A stretch of DNA of 64,000 bases, from NCBI GenBank assembly GCA_018287875.1, contig JAGVVL010000002.1:1240001-1304000 (forward strand), read 5' to 3'. Shown here in pieces: positions 57,236 to 64,000 of this stretch (positions within the stretch are counted from its first letter, which is position 1; each line of letters begins with the position of its first letter). This stretch comes from Nigrospora sphaerica (taxonomy: Eukaryota; Ascomycota; Sordariomycetes; Amphisphaeriales; Apiosporaceae). A program made the position numbers and the translations under genes. Under the pieces are notes generated by a model. That model saw only the letters and a list, made by a program, of their open reading frames with translations, was not told the DNA's origin and ran no database searches.

Positions 57236-57672
57236 AAGTGAGGGAGTTGGGGTTAACGAGAAAGGCCAGACAGCGGCGATTTTGTCTTTCTGTCCTTTGA
57301 TGCATTCATGGCGGGCTTTAGAACGTCTGGGAACCCAAGGTAACGTGTTGGGAGACGCGATGCAGGGGTGGTGGCCTAGAAGGTTGTGAGGAGTAGCCGA
57401 CTCGTTTTTTTGTTTCACGTTTACTCGAAGTATATACCATTGCATATGATTTAGGCAAACATGAATTCCAAGGCCGCATCCTCACGAAGCGGGCCATATC
57501 GAAGATATTGTACGGGCTGCGTTGCTGTAGAATGTGGATTGGATATAATGGACAGATTCGCATCTTCAAGCGACCAAGTCCCCTTTTTGATACCACTAAT
57601 AACCGAGCAGCAAAAGTGGCCTATTGCGGAACTCCGCATATCAGCAAACAGGAGAGAAAGGAAAACGCCGAC
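57236..57672. other. Convergent spacer between dehydrogenase and NRPS genes
   Basis: A 437-bp region between two stop codons on opposite strands. It should contain both 3' UTRs and transcription ends. AT content rises toward 57.4-57.6 kb. No gene was seen. Confidence 0.75.
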
Positions 57673-60600
57673 TCAGATGGCCTCACGCGGGCGGTTGACA
57701 AGCGCGTCGAGAGCGCTTCCCAAGTCCTTCAGCAGGTCCTTGGCGAAGTCGATCCACTCGCCAAACGTCACAATCTCGAGCGTCATCTCGTCGCCCTTGA
57801 TGAAGGCCTGGATCTTCCACTCGCGCAGGGGCTCGTAGTGGGGGTAGATGGTCTCGGTGCGACAGCGGGCGGGGCCGAGCGTCATGGCCTCGACGTGGTC
57901 GACGTCCTGGTGGACGACGGAGTCGAACCAGGCGGCGTCGGCGGGGGCCCAGTCGGTGCAGCGGGCGACGATCTCGGGCAGGGCGAGGCCCTCGTGGCGG
58001 GCCGAGGCGATGTGCTGGTACTGGACGGCTTCGAGCAGGTCGAGGCCGGTGGTGACGGCGCCGGGGGGGCCGAGGCGGACGCGCACGGGCACGTACTGCC
58101 AGGCGGGACCCATGACGGCGTCGCCGCCGGCCGGCAGGTCCGTGTTGCGGCCGCTGACGACCTCGCCGAAGACGACGTCGCGGGCGCCGAGCCGGCGGGC
58201 GAGGCAGAGCGCCCACGCCGCCGTCGGCAGCGTCGCCGCCGTCACCTCGCGCGGCCGCGCCGCGATGCTGTACGTCGCCTCCACCGCCGCCGGCACCCGC
58301 GCCCCCAGCGGCACGTCGGGCCGCAGCACCGAGAGCCCCGGCGCCCCGCGCAGGAGCTCCCGCCAGTACGCCTCGCTCTGCGGCCCGGCCCGCCGCAGCG
58401 TGTGGTGCACGAAGGCCGAGAAGGGCACCGTCGGCCCCGGCGCCGTGCCGTCGTACAGCGCCCCCAGCTGCCGCAGGAGGCCCACGAGGCAGATCTCGTC
58501 GTACTGCGCGTGCGAGATGCGCAGGACGAGGCAGCGCGGGGCCGCCCGAGGCTGCCGCCCCTGCCGCCCCTGCCGCGGCTGTTCCTGCGGCGGCTGCTGG
58601 CGCACCAGGAAAAACTTGACAAAGGACGAGCCGTGGGGCATGGGCGCCTGCACGTCGACGTCGCAAAGCGTGCGCGCAAAGGCCGCCGCGTCCTGGTGCG
58701 CGGCCAGGACGTAATCCTGGATCTCGGGGTCGAGGGCGTCGAGCACGACGCCGAGGCACCGGCCGCCGGCCTCGACGAAGACGGTGCGCAGGATTTCGTT
58801 ACGGGCGACGAGGGCACGGCAGGCGGCGGCCAGGCGCGCCTCGTCGACGTCGCCGTCGAGGTGCAGCAGCTCGTAGCGTGCCGAGTAGCGCGGCAGAGCG
58901 ACGGTGCCGTCCACGGCCACCTTCTGGAGCGGCCGCGCCGGGTAGGCGTCGCGGATCGTCCAGTCGGCGCGCGCGAGCAGCGGCTGGAGCGTGGCCTCGA
59001 CGCCGCTCGCCTGCGCGCCCGCCCAGTCGGGGCGCAGGAGCGAGAAGGGCGCCGGCGCCACCTCGTCCTCAGCGGCCGCGGCCGTGGCTTGCGTGGCCGT
59101 CAGGACCGACGCCATATCGTACAGCGTGCGGTTCTTGAACACCTGGGCGACGCTAAGTCCGTAACCCTCGGCGCGCGCCTCCGACACAAGCTTCATGGCT
59201 CCGATCGAGTCGCCTCCAAGCTGGAAGAAGCTGTCGTTAAGGCCGATTTCTTCTTCCGGGATGCCCAGGATGCGGCTCCATGCCTGGCACAGTTTGCGCT
59301 GCTTGGTCGTCGAGGCCGCGACCCTGGCCGTGCGGCTGGCGGCGGGCTTGGCCGTCGCCTGGGCCGACGGACGTTCGACGAGCATGATGGAATCGTCCGG
59401 TGCGTACCTGGCCAGCTGCCCGGTTCGGTAGACCGCCTCGATCGGCACGTCTTCGAGCCACTGCGGGGGCTCGATGCGCTCGAGCTGGTGGTCCCCGAGG
59501 CAGTGCACCACGAGCTCTCCCACGGCCCCGAGAGGAACGAGCCGGTTGTGGTTCGCCGGGTCGACAATCCACGCATCGGTGATCTGGAGATCGAAAAAGC
59601 GAGAGGAACGCTTCAGGGTAGGCCCGCTGATGCGGCTCAACCGCGAAAGCTCAAGCAAATCCTTGTCGTTCAGGATCTGCAAGTCGCCGAGCCGCTTCGC
59701 TGGGGCCTCACAAAATTGCTGCACCAGTCCGCCCAGCTGCGTAAGCATCCGTTGCATTTGCGGGATGGCTACGGTGTGGCCGTCGAAGCTGGCCATGATC
59801 AGGAAGCCCTTGGGGTCCAGCGAGCAGACAAGCATCAGGGCGTATGTGTTGAACTTCAGGGCCTCCTGGGCCGCTTCCTCGTCATTCGCGGGGACAAACG
59901 CGTCGGCCGGCCGGTCGGCCGCCGGCTCCGGGGCCGCGCCGTCGGCACTGGGGTGCAGCACGAGGCCGGTGCGGAGCTCGCATGCTTCCCTCGCGTCGGG
60001 GCTCAGGCGCCGGATGTGTTGCAACCCGAAATGCTCGTGGGGGATGCCGCGTATCGACTCGTCATGGATTCCTTGCAAGTACTCGCCAACAGTCAGGTCC
60101 AGGTCCACCTGGACGCGAACGGGGATCGTGGCGATCATGGGGCCTTCCATCTCCTCAATGCCCGGGATGGGCGCGTTTCTCCCCGTCAGCGTCTCCCCGA
60201 AAACGACATCGCCGGAAGCCATGTACGAGGCTACCAGCAGTCCCCAAGCGCCGCGGATAGCGGTGGCGACCGTGGTGCCGCCGAGGCGCCTCTCGATGGC
60301 AACGTAGTGTTCCAGCAGCGAGTCGGCTTGCTGTTGGTACCCCTGATACGGCAGCGTGGGAAACTGGGCACCACTGGCACCTTCGAGCCGTTCTTTCCAA
60401 TAAGACGCCGACTCTTCGCGATCCATGTTGCAGAGATATCGGATGTAGGCGTTGAAGCCCGCCGGGCGCTCCGTCGTGAGACCCTGGTAAGCCCTATTAA
60501 CCCGCTCAACGACGAGAGGCATGGACCATCCATCGTACAGGGCGTGGTGCATGGTGAGCACGAAGTGAGTTGTGCCGGTGCCTGTCTCAACCACGATGGC

Positions 60601-63045
60601 ATAACGAACCAGGGGCTTTCCCAGCTGGACCTGGTCTTGCCGGTCCCGCGCCAGGAAGTCGTTAAGACTCTGCCCCTCGATGACGGGGCATGAGAAATCG
60701 TCCTTGACCACGACTTGCATAAGCCCCTTGCCAGCCACTTGAACGATCCTCGTTCTGAGAATGGGACAGCTATTCAAGGCCACTTCGAAGGCTCCTGCTA
60801 ACCTCTGTGCCGCCTCCAGCTCGGGCATCTTGATGACGCGCTGGGCAACGTAGGCTTCAGTGACCTTGGCCGAAAGTGCCATGAGACCTTCTTGAAGCGG
60901 GGAGCACGGGTAGACGTCTTCCACTTGCTCCGGCACCAGGCCGCACAGCGCGGCTGTGTCTTGCTGTGCCGCAGTCGCCGTCCATCCCTGGCCCAGGAGT
61001 GAAAATGGCTCGACGGTCATATCGCTTTCGGCCGAGGCAGGCTTAGCAAACCCAGCCATATCTTCGAGTACCGGATGCCCAAAGATGTCGGCCACCGTGA
61101 GTGAGACGCACCGCGTCCGGGCTGCCGCTACCAGCTTCATAGCCCGTAGCGAGTCACCCCCCAGAGTGAAGAAGTTGTCTGTTGCGCTGATCTCCAAGTC
61201 CGGCCCCAGCACACTGGCCCAAACACTGGCAAGCTGGCGTTCCATGTCCGTCGAAGGCTCGCGCCTCTGAACCGTCGCCGCTGCAAAGCTGGCAATGTCC
61301 TTCCTGCTTAGCGATGCGCCAAACTCGCGTAGCATTTTCCGGTTCGTCTTGGCCGAAACCAGCAACGGCATGGACTTGAGTGGCAGATAAGCTGCCGGTA
61401 TCATGTACACAGGGAGGTATTCCGCCAGGGCCTTGTCCATGGTCGCCAAGCAAGGTTGTACGAGGGGAGAGAAGGCCCCGAGGAGGTCAGACGAGTCGTG
61501 CACCAGGGCCGCGTGCTCCGAGACGAATGCCACGAGCGTGGGCTCGCCGTTGGCACCGCCCAGCTTGATCACTTCGGCAGCTACTCGAGCGCCCGGCGGA
61601 AGCTTGTTGCGCATGTGGTGCTCGATCTCGGCCAGCTCTATCCGTTGGCCACGGAGTTTCACTTGCTGGTCGTTCCGGCCGACGAAGATGATGGAGCCGT
61701 CCGTGTCGTACTTGACCAGATCGCCCGTCTTGTACAGACGGCCGGTCCGGCCCACGTAGCCTTTGCAGCCGGCGGTCAGAAAGTCCGGATCGTTGACGAA
61801 AACAGCGGCCGTCTTTTCCGGGTCTCCGAGGTAGCCCGGTCCTACAATGGGGCCCTCGACCAGCAGCTCACCTACGGCGCCGAGGGGAACAAGGCGGTTG
61901 TGGTCCTCGGGCTCGACAATCCACATGGTGCCACCGACACCTTTGCCGATGGTCACCTGCTCCTTGCCGTCGCGTCCTACTTGGTTATTGATGGTGCAGC
62001 CCACGGTGCACTCGGAGGGACCGTAGGCATTAACCACTTTAGTCTTCTGGCTCCACCTCGCCGCGTCTCCGTTGGAGATGGCTTCGCCGCCGAGGGCGAG
62101 AACCTCAAGAGAGGGAAGGATATCTGAGTCCAGAACGCGGGCCACCGAGGGTGTCATGGCGGCCATGTTGACCCGCATTCTGCGGATGGCGCCGCTCAGG
62201 TCGTTGACCCGTTCGGCCTCGGAGGGAATGCAGAGGCAGCCTCCGTTGGCCAGCGTGCAGAGCATGCAGTCGATACACACGTCGAAAGCGTACGAAGCAA
62301 AGTCCAGCACGCGCGAGTGAGCACGGTAGCCGACCAAGTCGGCTCGCGGAATGGCGCCGCTTGTGTAGTTTGCGTGGGTCACGAGGACGCCTTTGGGTTT
62401 TCCAGTGCTGCCGGAGGTGAACTGGACGTAGAGGTTCAAGTCCGGGTCCACGACGGGCAGGGCCGTGGAGCTGTCGTCGGCGTCCAAGGGCGGGCCCGGC
62501 ACGACGACCGGCGTCGCTTGCCGTGCTATCTTGGAGCCCAGGCTTTCCTGGTCGGCCGAGATGAGGATATGTCGGGCCCCCGTCTGTTCGACGATGGCGC
62601 GTAGCCGTCCCTCGGGCTGGCTGGGATCCATCAGCGCAAATGTGCCGCCGGCTTTCATGACGGCCAGCACGGCGACCACGGTCCAGCGTGACTTTTCGAA
62701 ACATAGGGGCACGTTGCAACCCGGTTCTACGCCGAGAGAGACGAGGTGGCGTGCCAGACGGTTTGAGTAGAGCTCGACCTCTCCGTAGGTGAGAGTGCCG
62801 TCCCACGAGTCTACCGCAGGCCGGTCTGGTTCACGACCAGCCTGGTGGGCTATGAGGTCGTGCATGCATGTGCGCAAAGTAGGTGGGAGGGGTGTGTTCC
62901 ATTTCCAGATCTGCTCGAGGTGCGCGGCCGCGAGGACCTCGCTGTCGAGTTCCGTCGGAGGGGTTGAGATGTGACTGCTGGCCGTGTCCTCGGCTGCGTC
63001 TACGGGTCCTTGGTGGCCGTGGCCGGCTTCTGTTGCTTGAGACAT
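57673..63045 (-). CDS. NPS6: NPS6/SidD-type siderophore nonribosomal peptide synthetase
   Basis: Multidomain synthetase that joins acylated hydroxyornithine units into an extracellular ester siderophore. It is intronless. From the preferred ATG at 63045-63043 (MSQATEAGHG) it has 1790 residues; an upstream ATG at 63195 would add 50. Domain order is A-T-C-(degenerate A)-T-C, diagnostic of NPS6/SidD. A1 spans about 55-575: FTSGSTGKPKGV, NAYGPSECTV, YKTGDLV, FVGRNDQQVKLRGQRIEL, KTNRKMLR. T1 is FFTLGGDSL with the phosphopantetheine Ser632 (61152-61150). C1 has the intact HHALYDG at 833-839. Then comes a short A remnant (about 1150-1225; NRLVPLGAVGELVV, VYRTGQLARY) lacking motifs A1-A5. T2 is FFQLGGDSI (Ser1280, codon 59208-59206). 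The terminal C2 has SHAQYDE in place of HHxxxDG. By eye, the A1 specificity residues read D-V-D-A-A-G-A-V-G. Three ATCWGATAA sites upstream support iron control. Confidence 0.88.
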   Translation of the reverse strand: MSQATEAGHGHQGPVDAAEDTASSHISTPPTELDSEVLAAAHLEQIWKWNTPLPPTLRTCMHDLIAHQAGREPDRPAVDSWDGTLTYGEVELYSNRLARHLVSLGVEPGCNVPLCFEKSRWTVVAVLAVMKAGGTFALMDPSQPEGRLRAIVEQTGARHILISADQESLGSKIARQATPVVVPGPPLDADDSSTALPVVDPDLNLYVQFTSGSTGKPKGVLVTHANYTSGAIPRADLVGYRAHSRVLDFASYAFDVCIDCMLCTLANGGCLCIPSEAERVNDLSGAIRRMRVNMAAMTPSVARVLDSDILPSLEVLALGGEAISNGDAARWSQKTKVVNAYGPSECTVGCTINNQVGRDGKEQVTIGKGVGGTMWIVEPEDHNRLVPLGAVGELLVEGPIVGPGYLGDPEKTAAVFVNDPDFLTAGCKGYVGRTGRLYKTGDLVKYDTDGSIIFVGRNDQQVKLRGQRIELAEIEHHMRNKLPPGARVAAEVIKLGGANGEPTLVAFVSEHAALVHDSSDLLGAFSPLVQPCLATMDKALAEYLPVYMIPAAYLPLKSMPLLVSAKTNRKMLREFGASLSRKDIASFAAATVQRREPSTDMERQLASVWASVLGPDLEISATDNFFTLGGDSLRAMKLVAAARTRCVSLTVADIFGHPVLEDMAGFAKPASAESDMTVEPFSLLGQGWTATAAQQDTAALCGLVPEQVEDVYPCSPLQEGLMALSAKVTEAYVAQRVIKMPELEAAQRLAGAFEVALNSCPILRTRIVQVAGKGLMQVVVKDDFSCPVIEGQSLNDFLARDRQDQVQLGKPLVRYAIVVETGTGTTHFVLTMHHALYDGWSMPLVVERVNRAYQGLTTERPAGFNAYIRYLCNMDREESASYWKERLEGASGAQFPTLPYQGYQQQADSLLEHYVAIERRLGGTTVATAIRGAWGLLVASYMASGDVVFGETLTGRNAPIPGIEEMEGPMIATIPVRVQVDLDLTVGEYLQGIHDESIRGIPHEHFGLQHIRRLSPDAREACELRTGLVLHPSADGAAPEPAADRPADAFVPANDEEAAQEALKFNTYALMLVCSLDPKGFLIMASFDGHTVAIPQMQRMLTQLGGLVQQFCEAPAKRLGDLQILNDKDLLELSRLSRISGPTLKRSSRFFDLQITDAWIVDPANHNRLVPLGAVGELVVHCLGDHQLERIEPPQWLEDVPIEAVYRTGQLARYAPDDSIMLVERPSAQATAKPAASRTARVAASTTKQRKLCQAWSRILGIPEEEIGLNDSFFQLGGDSIGAMKLVSEARAEGYGLSVAQVFKNRTLYDMASVLTATQATAAAAEDEVAPAPFSLLRPDWAGAQASGVEATLQPLLARADWTIRDAYPARPLQKVAVDGTVALPRYSARYELLHLDGDVDEARLAAACRALVARNEILRTVFVEAGGRCLGVVLDALDPEIQDYVLAAHQDAAAFARTLCDVDVQAPMPHGSSFVKFFLVRQQPPQEQPRQGRQGRQPRAAPRCLVLRISHAQYDEICLVGLLRQLGALYDGTAPGPTVPFSAFVHHTLRRAGPQSEAYWRELLRGAPGLSVLRPDVPLGARVPAAVEATYSIAARPREVTAATLPTAAWALCLARRLGARDVVFGEVVSGRNTDLPAGGDAVMGPAWQYVPVRVRLGPPGAVTTGLDLLEAVQYQHIASARHEGLALPEIVARCTDWAPADAAWFDSVVHQDVDHVEAMTLGPARCRTETIYPHYEPLREWKIQAFIKGDEMTLEIVTFGEWIDFAKDLLKDLGSALDALVNRPREAI

Positions 63046-63422
63046 TGGCGAAGCGACTTGGAGAAGACCCGTCTGGGTAGGGAGGATGGTGTTTGGGCGG
63101 TGCCGGCGGGCGATCAGGCAGAGGAGAGGAGCGAGCACGAGAAGATCACGGCCGTCCCACGCTGGGCAACAGCAGGGACAAAAAGGCGCGGCCATGACAC
63201 CCTCGGGTCCCGTACAAGGCGGCCCTCCGTCGCCTCGTTAGGCCTCGTTCGGTGGCCTGTCCCTCCATGGCTCTCGTGGAAAACCCCGCTTGGTGCCGTT
63301 GCCGGCAGCGTGACGAAGAAGGTGGGCTCTGATGTCGCATGGCGTCGGTGACAATAATGACGCTCATTGGGTCGAGGGTTATGATTCGCACCATCACGAA
63401 ACCCACGCCCCGCTCGGAGCGG

Positions 63423-63431
63423 ATCTGATAA
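63423..63431. promoter_or_regulatory. SreA/SRE-type siderophore GATA element (copy 1)
   Basis: ATCTGATAA, a perfect match to ATCWGATAA, 378 bp upstream of the NRPS ATG. This extended GATA motif is the known binding sequence of the fungal iron repressors SreA, SRE and Urbs1. Confidence 0.85.
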
Positions 63432-63442
63432 CTTAAAAAAGG

Positions 63443-63451
63443 ATCTGATAA
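63443..63451. promoter_or_regulatory. SreA/SRE-type siderophore GATA element (copy 2)
   Basis: A second perfect ATCTGATAA in the same orientation, exactly 20 bp after copy 1. The 11 bases GGATCTGATAA are identical in both copies. This spacing is about two helical turns and would put the two bound zinc-finger proteins on the same face. Confidence 0.85.
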
Positions 63452-63572
63452 GCCGATGAAAGCCTTGGCACGGCGCACGCCAGAAACCCTTTCGCTCTTG
63501 CTCGGTCGACAAATTCTGCATCCGACAGGGATTCTGCCGTGGTTGCGCCCGTTAGCGCCCGGAGATGATCGG

Positions 63573-63581
63573 ATCAGATAA
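63573..63581. promoter_or_regulatory. SreA/SRE-type siderophore GATA element (copy 3)
   Basis: ATCAGATAA, the W=A version of the same motif, 528 bp upstream of the NRPS ATG. Confidence 0.82.
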
Positions 63582-64000
63582 GATTGCCCGCCCATACGTG
63601 AGTACATATTGCTCTGGTTCCGTCCATTTCATGCCACGCCCGTCGTGATCCGGTCTCGGTCTTTTTTTTTGCGGGAATTACCTTGTCTAGGTAGCCAGTT
63701 ACGTAAACATACTCCCCACACCCTTCTCTCCCGTGCGAAGCGTTTGGCCCTCCCCACTATGGACCTGTTTGCTTCCTCTGACCGTCGTCCTCTCCTCCGT
63801 ACATTAGGTACGTGCTTCCCTTTCTTCGTTAAGTAGGTGAGTAACAAGTACGCCTATGCAGCGGCGTCGAACGCTGGAAGGATACCCATCCATTGCTGTC
63901 CGGCCCCTTGCATCAGTCCGGCATGCTAGGCGGCTGTTTCCGTTTTGTTGTTTGAAGCTCGCGGATAGAGTTTTACGGTTGACAGCAGCGGCCGTGGGCA

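Larger units (their letters stand above)
63046..64000. other. Promoter region of the siderophore synthetase gene
   Basis: No gene is supported. The part next to the NRPS start may be leader or 50 extra codons, depending on start choice. Three siderophore-type GATA elements lie between 63423 and 63581. GTCTAGGTAGCC and ACATTAGGTACG elements appear near 63685 and 63803. Confidence 0.7.

Noticed and set aside
57508..60693. 1061-codon open frame on the plus strand
   Set aside because: Antisense to the NRPS gene. It arises from GC-ending codons on the coding strand and has no domain of its own.

Overview
The window looks like nuclear DNA of a filamentous ascomycete (Pezizomycotina, probably a Sordariomycete). 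Genes carry short GT-AG introns with CTAAC/CTGAC-type branch sites, coding regions are GC-rich, and intergenic spaces are long. The gene set includes a fungal-type mitochondrial calcium uniporter, an NPS6/SidD-type siderophore synthetase and a SidF-like transacylase. I see no bacterial operon, rRNA, convincing tRNA, CRISPR array or intact transposon.

Layout. 1.3-2.5 kb (-): YVH1-type dual-specificity phosphatase. 4.6-6.6 kb (-): C2H2 zinc-finger protein. 6.6-26.3 kb: about 19.7 kb with no gene I can support, only simple repeats, short palindromes and one AT-rich island near 22.1 kb. 26.3-27.3 kb (+): Mediator subunit Med18. 29.1-29.4 kb (-): a small membrane or secreted protein. 31.3-32.8 kb (+): mitochondrial calcium uniporter. 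33.4-34.9 kb (+): argininosuccinate lyase with an upstream TGACTCA site. 36.3-38.1 kb (+): SidF-like hydroxyornithine transacylase. 39.5-45.3 kb (-): a very large, low-complexity, coiled-coil protein. 48.2-49.2 kb (-): a fungal membrane protein of unknown function. 51.0-52.5 kb (-) and 55.0-57.2 kb (+): a divergent pair of a GT4 glycosyltransferase and a UDP-glucose 6-dehydrogenase. 57.7-63.0 kb (-): an NRPS of the extracellular-siderophore type, followed upstream by three ATCWGATAA elements.

How the genes fit together. The transacylase and the NRPS are consecutive steps of one pathway: acylation of N5-hydroxyornithine, then ester assembly into a fusarinine- or coprogen-type siderophore. They lie about 20 kb apart with unrelated genes between. 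The NRPS promoter has perfect matches to the binding motif of the iron-responsive GATA repressor SreA/SRE. The dehydrogenase and glycosyltransferase could make and use UDP-glucuronate, perhaps for a glycolipid; this is inference from gene pairing. The remaining genes are ordinary housekeeping functions.

Open gene-model questions: an in-frame TAA in the uniporter, best explained by a 60-nt GC-AG intron; an in-frame TGA in the large protein, followed by 142 open codons in the same frame; and an unusual AAG acceptor in the dehydrogenase. All coordinates and splice sites were derived by eye.
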